Below are positions 6,213-13,894 of a DNA stretch of 16,231 nt, piece by piece. The notes under the pieces are model-generated. The model did not search any database and had not been told where the DNA came from. It was given only the letters and a program-made list of their open reading frames with translations. The stretch is from JBCDCP01 sp039181495 (GTDB lineage: Bacteria > Pseudomonadota > Alphaproteobacteria > Rhizobiales > Tepidamorphaceae), in assembly GCA_039181495.1 (NCBI GenBank), contig JBCDCP010000070.1, forward strand, positions 1-16,231, read 5' to 3'. The position numbers and the translations under genes are program-made. Position 1 is the stretch's first letter. Each line of letters starts with the position of its first letter.

Positions 6213-8375
6213 CTACTCCGCAGCCGCCTTTGAATGGCCCAACTGTGCGTTGAGCGCATGGATGAGGTCTTCGGCGGCCTCGGCGATAACCGTGCCGGGC
6301 GGAAAGATCGCAGTGGCGCCGGCCGCACGGAGTTCATCGAAGTCCTGCGGCGGGATCACGCCCCCTACCACGATCATGATGTCTTCGCGGCCCTCGGCTT
6401 TGAGAGCCTGCTTGAGCGCGGGCACAAGCGTCAGGTGACCGGCGGCAAGCGACGAGACACCGACAATGTGGACATCGTTCTCAATGGCCTGGCGTGCGGC
6501 CTCATCAGGCGTGGCAAAGAGCGGGCCGATGTCGACATCGAAACCGAGATCGGCAAAAGCCGAGGCAATGACCTTCTGCCCCCTGTCATGACCGTCCTGA
6601 CCGATCTTGGCGACGAGAATACGCGGCCGACGACCCTCATCCTCGACGAATTGCTCGACGAGCCCACGGATCTTCTCAACCTGATCTGCCATGGATGATG
6701 CCTCCCGGCGGTAAACGCCTGAAATGGCCCTGATCTCGGCGCGATGGCGGCCCCAGACCTTCTCCAGAGCATCGGAAATCTCGCCGACAGTCGCCATCGC
6801 ATGCGCTGCGGCAATCGCCCGTTCGAGAAGATTGCCCTCGCCGGTCTCGGCCACTTTTGTCAACGCATCGAGTGCGGCCTGTGCCGATGCCTCGTCGCGC
6901 TCGGAACGCAGACGTTCGAGCTTTGCCATCTGAGCCGAACGGACTGCCGAGTTGTCGACTTTCAGAATGTCGATCTGGGCGTCTTCCGCGACACGGAACT
7001 TGTTGACGCCAACAAGCGTCTGCTGGCCCGAATCAATCCGTGCCTGCGTCTTGGCCGCTGCCTCTTCAATCCGGAGCTTCGGCAAGCCTTGCGCGATGGC
7101 CTCGGCCATACCGCCCATCTCTTCGACCTCGGCGATGTGATCGAGCGCCTTGCGGGCCAGATCCATGGTCAGCCGCTCGACAAAATAACTGCCACCCCAG
7201 GGATCGATCACGTCGCAGGTGCCCGCTTCCTGCTGCAGGAATAATTGGGTGTTGCGCGCAATGCGGGCGGAGAAGTCGGTTGGCAGTGCGAGGGCCTCAT
7301 CGAGTGCGTTGGTATGCAGCGACTGGGTGTGTCCGTGGGTCGCGGCCATGGCTTCGATCGCGGTGCGGGTGACGTTGTTGAACACATCCTGCGCGGTCAG
7401 GCTCCAGCCCGATGTCTGCGAATGGGTCCGCAGGCTGAGCGAGCGCTGGTCCTTGGGCTCAAAGCCATGCATCAGGTTGGCCCAGATCAGCCGCGCAGCG
7501 CGCAGCTTCGCCACCTCCATGAAGTAGTTCATGCCGATGGCCCAGAAGAAACTCAGGCGCGGCGCAAATCGGTCGACGGGCAACCCGGCCTTCACACCGG
7601 TACGGACATATTCGAGCCCGTCGGCGAGCGTGTAGCCAAGCTCCAGATCCGCCGTCGCGCCGGCCTCCTGCATGTGATAGCCGGAGATCGAAATCGAGTT
7701 GAAACGCGGCATATGCTCGGCGGTGTGGCCAAAAATGTCGGCGATGATCCGCATCGAGGGCGTTGGCGGATAGATATAGGTGTTGCGGACCATGAACTCC
7801 TTGAGGATGTCGTTCTGGATCGTCCCCGCCAGTTTGGCCTGCTTGACACCCTGCTCTTCGGCAGCGGCGATGTAGAGCGCCAGCACCGGGAGCACTGCGC
7901 CATTCATGGTCATCGAAACGGTCATCTGATCGAGCGGGATACCGTCGAACAGCGTGCGCATGTCGTAGATGGAATCAATGGCAACGCCCGCCATGCCGAC
8001 ATCGCCGGTCACACGCGGGTTGTCTGAATCATAGCCACGGTGGGTGGCAAGATCGAACGCAACCGAAAGCCCCTTTTGCCCGGCGGCGAGATTGCGCCGG
8101 TAAAAGGCGTTTGAATCCTCCGCTGTCGAAAACCCAGCATATTGACGGACCGTCCAGGGCTTCTGGACATACATTGTCGGATAAGGCCCGCGCAGGAATG
8201 GTGCCACACCGGGCCAGCCATCTAGCGTTTCGAGACCTTCGCGATCGGCGGCGTCATAGAGCGGCTTGATCGCGATACCTTCTGGCGTTTCCCAATTTGC
8301 ATCCTCGCGCACGGGCACTTCACCCTTTGGGGCAAAGGGTGTCTGCGCAAAGTCCGGGAAACGGGAGCTGGTCAT
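6213..8375 (-). CDS. scpA: Methylmalonyl-CoA mutase, large B12-binding subunit
   Basis: This 720-residue adenosylcobalamin enzyme (also called mutB) interconverts methylmalonyl-CoA and succinyl-CoA, feeding propionate and branched-chain amino-acid carbon into the TCA cycle. The N-terminal TIM-barrel region carries the substrate-tunnel block GPYPTMYVQKPWTVRQYAGF (about 64-83) and the strongly conserved RRNLAAGQKGLSVAFDLATHRGYDSD. The C-terminal cobalamin domain (about 583-715) has the base-off/His-on motif DGHDRG, with the cobalt-ligand His596, then SSLAAGH and VGGVIPPQD. Length and motifs are complete. It lies 69 bases downstream of mutA in the same direction. A GTG two codons upstream (8381) is an alternative start; AGAG 9 bases before the ATG favours 8375 slightly. 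Partner proteins are MutA here and MeaB at 2890-3909. Confidence 0.97.
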   Translation of the reverse strand: MTSSRFPDFAQTPFAPKGEVPVREDANWETPEGIAIKPLYDAADREGLETLDGWPGVAPFLRGPYPTMYVQKPWTVRQYAGFSTAEDSNAFYRRNLAAGQKGLSVAFDLATHRGYDSDNPRVTGDVGMAGVAIDSIYDMRTLFDGIPLDQMTVSMTMNGAVLPVLALYIAAAEEQGVKQAKLAGTIQNDILKEFMVRNTYIYPPTPSMRIIADIFGHTAEHMPRFNSISISGYHMQEAGATADLELGYTLADGLEYVRTGVKAGLPVDRFAPRLSFFWAIGMNYFMEVAKLRAARLIWANLMHGFEPKDQRSLSLRTHSQTSGWSLTAQDVFNNVTRTAIEAMAATHGHTQSLHTNALDEALALPTDFSARIARNTQLFLQQEAGTCDVIDPWGGSYFVERLTMDLARKALDHIAEVEEMGGMAEAIAQGLPKLRIEEAAAKTQARIDSGQQTLVGVNKFRVAEDAQIDILKVDNSAVRSAQMAKLERLRSERDEASAQAALDALTKVAETGEGNLLERAIAAAHAMATVGEISDALEKVWGRHRAEIRAISGVYRREASSMADQVEKIRGLVEQFVEDEGRRPRILVAKIGQDGHDRGQKVIASAFADLGFDVDIGPLFATPDEAARQAIENDVHIVGVSSLAAGHLTLVPALKQALKAEGREDIMIVVGGVIPPQDFDELRAAGATAIFPPGTVIAEAAEDLIHALNAQLGHSKAAAE

Positions 8376-8444
8376 CTTCACGTGCTCTGTCTTGCCATCG
8401 GTTTTGCAGTCTATCCGATCCTGGCGCTATGCCGAAATCGGGGC

Positions 8445-10289
8445 CTATGCACCAAGCGCTTCAAGGGTTTCGTTCAGAAGCGACAGGACGTCGCCGCGCA
8501 GGCTCGGGCCCGTTGTGACGCCAGCCGCCTGCATGGCCTCATCCGGCTTTCCGGCCATGTGCAAATCCTGAAGACCCGCCTCGCGCAATGCCACCGCGAG
8601 TTGCGGGCCGTGTGCGGCATAAGCCTCGTCCGAGGTGCACAGGCAAACCAGCCTGGCCTGGCTAGACTTTGCCTCCGACACGACAGCGGCGATGTCGGTT
8701 CCGCCCTTGCCCGTGGCGCTTGTCAGCCCGGCAATGGCGTATGTGTTGCCGGCGAAGGTTGCACGGGCGTTGAACTCCGGCAGAGTGCCCAGGGTGGCAA
8801 GGAAAACCGCCGGTGTGTCGCTGCCCTGTCGCAAGGACAGGCTGCGGGCACGAAGCGCCTCAAACGGCTCTGACCAGCGCATCCTCGGCAGTATGCCATT
8901 TCGCTGGTCTCTTTCAGTGGGCGCGATCGGCAAGACATCGGGCAGCGCGTCTTTCGATGCAGCATACTCGGTGACACCGGTGAGCGGCGACATGCGGCAG
9001 GCGAGTTCGGCTTCAAAGGCTGCACGCGACTGAGCAACCATATCCGCAACCAAGCCCGATTGTAGCGCTGGCGTAATGCCGCCCTCGCTTTCGACTTGCT
9101 GAAAGACAGACCATGCCGCCTCGGCCAATGCGGCTGAACGCTGTTCGAAGTAGCCAGACCCGGCACCGGGGTCGGCAACCTTGTGGAGAAACGATTCCTC
9201 GATCAGCACAAGCTGGATGTTCCTGGCCATCCGCCGGGCAAACCCGTCAGCGAGACCCAGAGCGGCCGTCAGCGGCTGTACGAGAATAGAGTCTGCGCCG
9301 CCCAGCCCTGCGCCGGCAACGGCCGAGGTCGCGCGCAGCATGTTGACGTACGGATCAGCACCCGACACATGGGCCCAGGCTGTTTCGGCATGAATACGCA
9401 ACGGCTGATCGCTGATGCCGCTGGCATCGAGAAGACGCGCAAACAGCATCCGCATTACGCGCGTCTTCGTCAGGCTTGCGAATGTATCTGGACCGGCGGT
9501 GATGATGGCTTCGAGACGTCCGGCAACCTCTTCGACATCAAGCCCGGCCTCTTCAGCGGCCTTGAGGTGAGCCAGAAGACCCGCGAGAACGAGACCCAAC
9601 TCCTGGCTATCGGTTGCCCCAGCGTCGCCTGCGATCCTGCCGTCGGCAGACCCGATCGTGCCACCAAAACCAAGAGCGAGGATGTCCTTCAGTGCCTGGC
9701 CATGGGCGGCCGGCGACAGTGCCTCGGCCAGCCCATTGGCCAAGACTGAGGATGGGTCGAAACCAGGATCAACTGTGAGCTGGGATAGCGAGAGAGACTT
9801 GCTCTCGGCGATATCGGCCATCGCCTTCAGAACACTCATCCCATCAGCCGGTGCATCGATCCTCAACCGGATGATGTCCGGCAATATGTCCGCGAAGACC
9901 GCCGCGAGGCTGGCGGCATTTAGATCCAATCCAAAGCCACCGGCGCTGGCAGCCTTTTTGGAGACAAGCGTCAGGCCATCGGTGCCGCCTTCGAGGTCAG
10001 CTAGCGCAAAGCCAGCAGCGGCTTCGGGGTCAGGATGATCGACACGCTGGCTGATCGTCCATGGGCCAGCAGCAAGTCGCGCCGCACGCGCCTTGGACAT
10101 TTCACGCTGCCCATAGAGAGGGCCAACCGTGAAGCCATCCCGGGTCTTGGTCCGCAGGACCTTGTCGAAACTCCGGCCCTTGAGCGCGGTCTCAACAAGG
10201 GCATGCCAGGCCGTCTCGTCGCCTGCCGGAAACGTAGCTACCAGATCGCCTTCAACGAGGCTCGCTACTGCACTTTCTCCGCCAGCCAT
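8445..10289 (-). CDS. mutA: Methylmalonyl-CoA mutase, small subunit
   Basis: This 614-residue protein is the non-catalytic subunit of the two-subunit form of methylmalonyl-CoA mutase. The N-terminal barrel region is recognisable (FTVGPLYGQ near 53-61, GPWTISQRVDHPDPEAA, HAETAWAHVSGADPYVNMLRATSAV, EESFLHKVADPGAGSGYFE). The C-terminal domain keeps the Rossmann-like frame of a B12 domain (VFLATLG, about 495-501) but has TLPEFNARATFAGN where the large subunit has DGHDRG, so the cobalt-binding histidine is absent. This is normal for the small subunit. The ATG at 10289 has GAGGG (complement of 10298-10302) 8 bases upstream. The gene begins 32 bases after the DUF2267 gene and is followed by scpA, consistent with a single operon and subunit co-expression. 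Confidence 0.95.
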   Translation of the reverse strand: MAGGESAVASLVEGDLVATFPAGDETAWHALVETALKGRSFDKVLRTKTRDGFTVGPLYGQREMSKARAARLAAGPWTISQRVDHPDPEAAAGFALADLEGGTDGLTLVSKKAASAGGFGLDLNAASLAAVFADILPDIIRLRIDAPADGMSVLKAMADIAESKSLSLSQLTVDPGFDPSSVLANGLAEALSPAAHGQALKDILALGFGGTIGSADGRIAGDAGATDSQELGLVLAGLLAHLKAAEEAGLDVEEVAGRLEAIITAGPDTFASLTKTRVMRMLFARLLDASGISDQPLRIHAETAWAHVSGADPYVNMLRATSAVAGAGLGGADSILVQPLTAALGLADGFARRMARNIQLVLIEESFLHKVADPGAGSGYFEQRSAALAEAAWSVFQQVESEGGITPALQSGLVADMVAQSRAAFEAELACRMSPLTGVTEYAASKDALPDVLPIAPTERDQRNGILPRMRWSEPFEALRARSLSLRQGSDTPAVFLATLGTLPEFNARATFAGNTYAIAGLTSATGKGGTDIAAVVSEAKSSQARLVCLCTSDEAYAAHGPQLAVALREAGLQDLHMAGKPDEAMQAAGVTTGPSLRGDVLSLLNETLEALGA

Positions 10290-10321
10290 TTGCCTATCCC
10301 TCGCTGTGCCTGCCGACTGGC

Positions 10322-10696
10322 TCAGACGAACTGGCTGATGCCCGGGATCGAGCCAACGACCTCGTCGACCAGATCAGAACCGGCATGTTCCTTGGCATAG
10401 CCAACAACTTCTTTGGTCACACCCTGAACCTCGCCCATGCCGAGGCCCACCGAGGTGAGCTGACCCATAGCGCCCATGGCGCCCATCATGTTGCCCATAC
10501 CGCCAAGGAGACCGCCGCCGCTCTGTTCGGCGGTTCCGACCAGATCGGTCGCACCGGGCATCTTGCCGAGCAGTTCATTCACCTTGTCGGCCGGCCCGGA
10601 TTGCTTGAGAAAGTTGAGCATGATCTCGATGGCCTTGCCGGCCTGCTCTTCACTGATCCCGACATTGGAAACCAGCCGGCTGATTAGTTCTTCCAT
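10322..10696 (-). CDS. DUF2267-type small protein, first gene of mutase operon
   Basis: This 124-residue protein has an N-terminal helical part, MEELISRLVSNVGISEEQAGKAIEIMLNFLKQSGPADKVNELLGKMPGA (1-49). This fits the DUF2267 proteins common in rhizobia. A Gly/Met-rich middle (about 60-78, GGGLLGGMGNMMGAMGAMG) follows, then a conserved-looking tail EVQGVTKEVVGYAKEHAG...VGSIPGISQFV. No signal peptide or catalytic motif is visible, so it is probably a soluble cytoplasmic protein. Its function is unknown. The ATG at 10696 has AGGGA (complement of 10705-10709) 8 bases upstream; the longer frame to 10801 covers promoter-like DNA and was not used. It precedes mutA by 32 bases on the same strand, so it is likely co-transcribed with the mutase genes. 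Confidence 0.85.
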   Translation of the reverse strand: MEELISRLVSNVGISEEQAGKAIEIMLNFLKQSGPADKVNELLGKMPGATDLVGTAEQSGGGLLGGMGNMMGAMGAMGQLTSVGLGMGEVQGVTKEVVGYAKEHAGSDLVDEVVGSIPGISQFV

Positions 10697-10759
10697 TCTG
10701 CTTTTCCCTGATCTGTAATCCGCCCTGTTCCTGCGAACGGGGCTAATGGCTCTGGGACG

Positions 10760-10789
10760 TTTATCGCATGTGGCTTTCGACCCATGCAA
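10760..10789 (-). promoter_or_regulatory. Candidate sigma-70 promoter of the mutase operon
   Basis: Read on the minus strand, TTGCAT is followed after 18 bases by GATAAA. A TG one base before GATAAA resembles an extended -10 element. Transcription would start near 10753, giving a leader of about 57 bases to the DUF2267 ATG. Assigned by eye; moderate to weak match. Confidence 0.3.
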
Positions 10790-10840
10790 CGGGACCTGCA
10801 TCAGCCATCCGGCGTAATCTGGGCAAAGCCAATACGTGGT

Positions 10841-10868
10841 TTGCCGAAAGGAGCTGGATTTGTATAAG
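10841..10868 (+). promoter_or_regulatory. Candidate sigma-70 promoter of the DUF853 gene
   Basis: TTGCCG (10841-10846) and TATAAG (10863-10868) are 16 bases apart. Transcription would start near 10875, about 36 bases before the ATG. This is the best promoter match in the window. Confidence 0.4.
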
Positions 10869-10891
10869 CGCTGAGCTGAACTTCAGACGCT
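10867..10891. repeat. Bulged inverted repeat at the DUF853 promoter
   Basis: AGCGCTGA (10867-10874) pairs with TCAG-A-CGCT (10883-10891), eight pairs with one unpaired A and an eight-base loop. It overlaps the end of the -10 box and the expected start of transcription, so it could be an operator; a leader hairpin is less likely since the left arm may not be transcribed. Confidence 0.3.
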
Positions 10892-10910
10892 CATCCATGC
10901 CGGGGGCCAT

Positions 10911-12431
10911 ATGCGCGACGACGCTATTCTTATCGGGGCTAGCCCCAACGGGCAGCAATTTCTCAATCTTGGCCTTGCCAACCGTCATGGACTGGTGACC
11001 GGGGCAACCGGCACCGGCAAAACGGTGACGCTGCAGATCCTGGCTCAAGCCTTCTCTGATGCCGGTGTGCCGGTGTTCTGCGCCGATGCCAAAGGCGATC
11101 TCTCAGGCCTGTCGGTGGCGGGCGAAGCAAAAGACTTCATCGTCAAGCGTGCTGGCGAGGTTGGCCTTGGCGACCTCGAATATGAGGCCGCGCCCACGAT
11201 CTTCTGGGATCTGTTCGGCGAGCAAGGTCATCCGATCAGGACGACGATTACGGAGATGGGACCGCTTTTGTTGTCCCGCATGCTCGATCTCAGCGATGCC
11301 CAGGAGGGTGCACTCAATATTGCCTTCCGTATTGCCGATGATGAAGGGCTGGCATTGATCGATCTCAACGATCTCAAGGCGCTTCTGATGGAGATCAAGG
11401 AACAGCGCGATGAGTTGCGCACCGACTACGGCACGGTATCGAGCCAGTCGATTGGTGCGATCCAGCGCAAGCTCCTGGTGTTCGAGAACCAGGGCGGAAC
11501 GCAGTTTTTCGGTGAACCGGCGCTCGACATCCGCGATCTGATGCGGATCGATCGGCGTGGCCGCGGTTATGTTTCCGTGCTGGCAGCCGACAAGCTGATG
11601 CAGAGCCCCCGGCTCTACGCCATGTTCCTGCTGTTTCTGATGTCGGAGTTGTTCGAGGAACTGCCCGAAGTGGGCGATCCGGATCGTCCGGAGCTGGTGT
11701 TCTTCTTCGATGAGGCGCATCTGCTGTTTGATGAAGCGCCGAAGATCCTGATGGACAAGATCGAACAGGTGGTCCGCCTGATCCGCTCGAAAGGCGTCGG
11801 GGTCTATTTCGTGACTCAGAACCCGCTCGACATTCCCGAGACCGTTCTTGGCCAACTGGGCAATCGGGTTCAGCACGCGCTGCGCGCCTATACCCCGCGG
11901 GACCAGAAGGCGGTGAAGACCGCAGCCTCGACGTTCCGCGCCAACCCCGATTTCGACACCGCCGAAGCCATCACGCAACTCGGCGTTGGCGAAGCGCTTG
12001 TCTCCACGCTCGGCGAAAAGGGCGTGCCGTCGATGGTCGAGCGGACTCTGATCCGGCCTCCCGCCTCGCAGATCGGACCGATCCGGGCAACGCAACGCGA
12101 GGACATTCTCGCCGACAGCCCGGTGCGCGGCCAATATGACGAGCTGATCGACCGTGAGTCGGCCCACGAAATCCTGTCCAAGCGCGCCGAGATTAGAGCC
12201 AAGGAAGCCGAAGAGGCCCTGAAGGCCGAGGAGGAAGCCAAGGCGGCAAAGAAGGCCTCCTCGGGCCGCGGCGGAACGATGCAGGATCGTATCCTGAAAT
12301 CCGTCGTGCGCAGCGTCGGCAACCGGGTCGGAACGCAGGTGGGCCGCGCCGTGCTCGGCAAAGGTATGGGCTCAACCATCGGCCGCGCCGTGGTGCGCGG
12401 TATCCTCGGGTCGATCTTCCGCGGACGATAA
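10911..12431 (+). CDS. DUF853 family HerA-like P-loop ATPase (YjgR-like)
   Basis: This 506-residue ATPase belongs to the DUF853/YjgR branch of the HerA-FtsK superfamily. Walker A is GATGTGKT (31-38), set in the family signature NRHGLVTGATGTGKTVTLQ. Walker B is LVFFFDEAH (262-270), followed by LLFDEAPK and the FVTQNPLDIPETVLGQLGNRVQHALRA segment. After about residue 410 there is a charged helix, probably a coiled coil (ILSKRAEIRAKEAEEALKAE...), then a basic glycine-patterned tail of about 47 residues ending RGILGSIFRGR. The cellular role of the family is not established. The ATG at 10911 matches the usual YjgR start; only a G-run (10902-10906) serves as ribosome binding site. No NurA, SIR2 or nuclease partner lies next to it. 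The M20 peptidase follows after 44 bases. Confidence 0.92.
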   Translation: MRDDAILIGASPNGQQFLNLGLANRHGLVTGATGTGKTVTLQILAQAFSDAGVPVFCADAKGDLSGLSVAGEAKDFIVKRAGEVGLGDLEYEAAPTIFWDLFGEQGHPIRTTITEMGPLLLSRMLDLSDAQEGALNIAFRIADDEGLALIDLNDLKALLMEIKEQRDELRTDYGTVSSQSIGAIQRKLLVFENQGGTQFFGEPALDIRDLMRIDRRGRGYVSVLAADKLMQSPRLYAMFLLFLMSELFEELPEVGDPDRPELVFFFDEAHLLFDEAPKILMDKIEQVVRLIRSKGVGVYFVTQNPLDIPETVLGQLGNRVQHALRAYTPRDQKAVKTAASTFRANPDFDTAEAITQLGVGEALVSTLGEKGVPSMVERTLIRPPASQIGPIRATQREDILADSPVRGQYDELIDRESAHEILSKRAEIRAKEAEEALKAEEEAKAAKKASSGRGGTMQDRILKSVVRSVGNRVGTQVGRAVLGKGMGSTIGRAVVRGILGSIFRGR

Positions 12432-12441
12432 CAGACATAGA

Positions 12442-12455
12442 GCGCCGTCAGGCGC
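12442..12455 (+). repeat. Short GC-rich hairpin between DUF853 gene and peptidase
   Basis: GCGCC-GTCA-GGCGC can form a five-pair stem. No run of T follows, so it is not a standard intrinsic terminator. It may only be a small spacer hairpin in a shared transcript. Confidence 0.25.
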
Positions 12456-12475
12456 CGCAGCATTAGGACAAGACC

Positions 12476-13888
12476 ATGAGTGCCATCGATCCCATTTTGT
12501 CTGCAGCCGATGACGGTCTGGATGCAAGCGTCGAGCGACTGTTCGATCTCTTGCGGATTCCATCAATTTCGACCGATCCGGAATACGATTCAGACTGCCG
12601 CAAAGCGGCGGACTGGCTAGTCGAGGAACTTAATGCGCTTGGCTTTGAAGCGTCGGCACGCGAGACCGGCGGCAAACCCATGGTGGTCGCCCATCACGGC
12701 GTGAACGGAAGTGGTGCGGGTACAAACGGAACAAACGCGCCGCATGTGCTGTTCTACGGCCATTACGACGTGCAGCCGGCCGATCCGCTCGATCTCTGGG
12801 AAACGCCTGCCTTTGAGCCCCGCATGGCTGACGGTGCGCGCGGCAAGGAAATCGTCGCGCGCGGGGCCTCGGACGATAAGGGACAGCTGATGACCTTTAT
12901 CGAGGCCTGCCGTGCCTACAAGGCCGCGGGTCAGGAATTGCCGCTTCCGATCACCGTGCTGCTTGAGGGTGAGGAAGAATCGGGCTCAGGCAGCCTGGCG
13001 CCGTTCCTCGCGGCGAACAAGGAAGAGCTCACGACTGACATCGCGCTGGTGTGCGACACCAACATGTGGAATCCGGAAACGCCGGCCATTACGACCATGT
13101 TGCGTGGATTGCTGATGGAGGAGGTCATTGTCACCGCCGCCAGCCGCGATCTGCATTCAGGGCTCTACGGCGGGGCGGCGCGCAACCCGATCCGCGTGCT
13201 CGGCCGTATCGTGGCCGACCTGCATGATGAAGTGGGACGGGTTGCCGTTCCCGGCTTCTATGACGGCGTTTCACCGCTGCCGGCCGACATCAAGACGCAA
13301 TGGGACGGGCTGGGGTTCGATGCCGCCGATTTTCTTGGCGATATCGGCCTTGCGATCCCGGCAGGCGAGACGGCTTACACGGTGCTGGAGCAGGTCTGGG
13401 CGCGGCCGACATGTGACGTGAACGGTATCATTGGCGGCTATACCGGCGAGGGCGCCAAGACGGTGATCCCATCACAAGCCTCGGCCAAAGTCTCGTTCCG
13501 GCTTGTTGACGGTCAGGACCCGACTGCAATCGGCGAGAGCTTCCGGCGTTTCGTGGAAGAACGGTTGCCGCGCGACTGCCAGGTCGAGTTCATCAACCAC
13601 GGCGCAAGCCCCGCCCTGACGTTGCCACTCAAGGGCGCGGAGCTTTCTGCGGCGCGCGAAGCGCTGTCGGATGAATTCGGCAAAGACACTGTGCTGATCG
13701 GGTCTGGCGGATCGATCCCCATCGTTGGAAAATTCCGCGATGTGCTGGGTCTGGACAGCCTGATGATCGGCTTTGCGCTTGAAGATGATCAGATTCACAG
13801 CCCGAACGAGAAATACGCGCTTTCCAGCTTTCATCATGGGATCCGCTCATGGATCCGGATCATTGATCGGCTCGGCAATTCAGGCTGA
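12476..13888 (+). CDS. M20 family metallopeptidase (dipeptidase)
   Basis: This 470-residue di-zinc peptidase belongs to the ArgE/DapE/ACY1/CPG2 superfamily, closest in character to M20 dipeptidases with a GHYDVQPAD motif. Visible metal and active-site positions are His96 and Asp98 in GHYDVQPAD; the bridging Asp in RGASDDKG (129-136); a catalytic/ligand Glu pair in EGEEESGS (about 167-168); Asp194 in LVCDTN; and His441 in DDQIHSPNEKY. The lid domain (about 200-320) has the dimer-crossing His227 in SRDLHSGLYGG. Exact substrate is unknown, though small peptides are likely. AGGA at 12465-12468, 7 bases before the ATG, supports the start. A Gly/Asn/Thr-rich insertion (about 76-88) precedes the first metal motif. 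It is probably cytoplasmic and may share a transcript with the DUF853 gene. Confidence 0.94.
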   Translation: MSAIDPILSAADDGLDASVERLFDLLRIPSISTDPEYDSDCRKAADWLVEELNALGFEASARETGGKPMVVAHHGVNGSGAGTNGTNAPHVLFYGHYDVQPADPLDLWETPAFEPRMADGARGKEIVARGASDDKGQLMTFIEACRAYKAAGQELPLPITVLLEGEEESGSGSLAPFLAANKEELTTDIALVCDTNMWNPETPAITTMLRGLLMEEVIVTAASRDLHSGLYGGAARNPIRVLGRIVADLHDEVGRVAVPGFYDGVSPLPADIKTQWDGLGFDAADFLGDIGLAIPAGETAYTVLEQVWARPTCDVNGIIGGYTGEGAKTVIPSQASAKVSFRLVDGQDPTAIGESFRRFVEERLPRDCQVEFINHGASPALTLPLKGAELSAAREALSDEFGKDTVLIGSGGSIPIVGKFRDVLGLDSLMIGFALEDDQIHSPNEKYALSSFHHGIRSWIRIIDRLGNSG

Positions 13889-13894
13889 GGGCAT

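Larger units (their letters stand above)
10697..10910. other. Divergent control region of the mutase operon and DUF853 gene
   Basis: This 214-base gap holds one plausible sigma-70 promoter for each direction (10760-10789 leftward, 10841-10868 rightward) and a bulged inverted repeat just after the rightward -10 box. No cobalamin riboswitch was recognised ahead of the mutase operon; the leader is too short for one. No RNA gene was seen. Confidence 0.5.

Noticed and set aside
8445..8813. Missing cobalt-binding motif in MutA as a sign of a broken gene
   Set aside because: Loss of DxHxxG is normal for the small subunit of the two-subunit mutase, and the frame is intact over its full usual length.
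10466..10515. Repeated GCCCAT units as a DNA repeat element
   Set aside because: They encode the Met-Gly-rich middle of the DUF2267-type protein and need no separate explanation.
10697..10760. Cobalamin riboswitch before the mutase operon
   Set aside because: The likely leader is only about 57 bases, too short for the riboswitch, and no B12-box-like sequence was seen.
10911..13888. HerA-like ATPase plus neighbouring peptidase as a possible anti-phage defence module
   Set aside because: The ATPase is of the widespread DUF853/YjgR type, and the neighbour is an ordinary M20 dipeptidase. No NurA, SIR2, DUF4297 or other effector is adjacent, and there is no sign of a mobile island.
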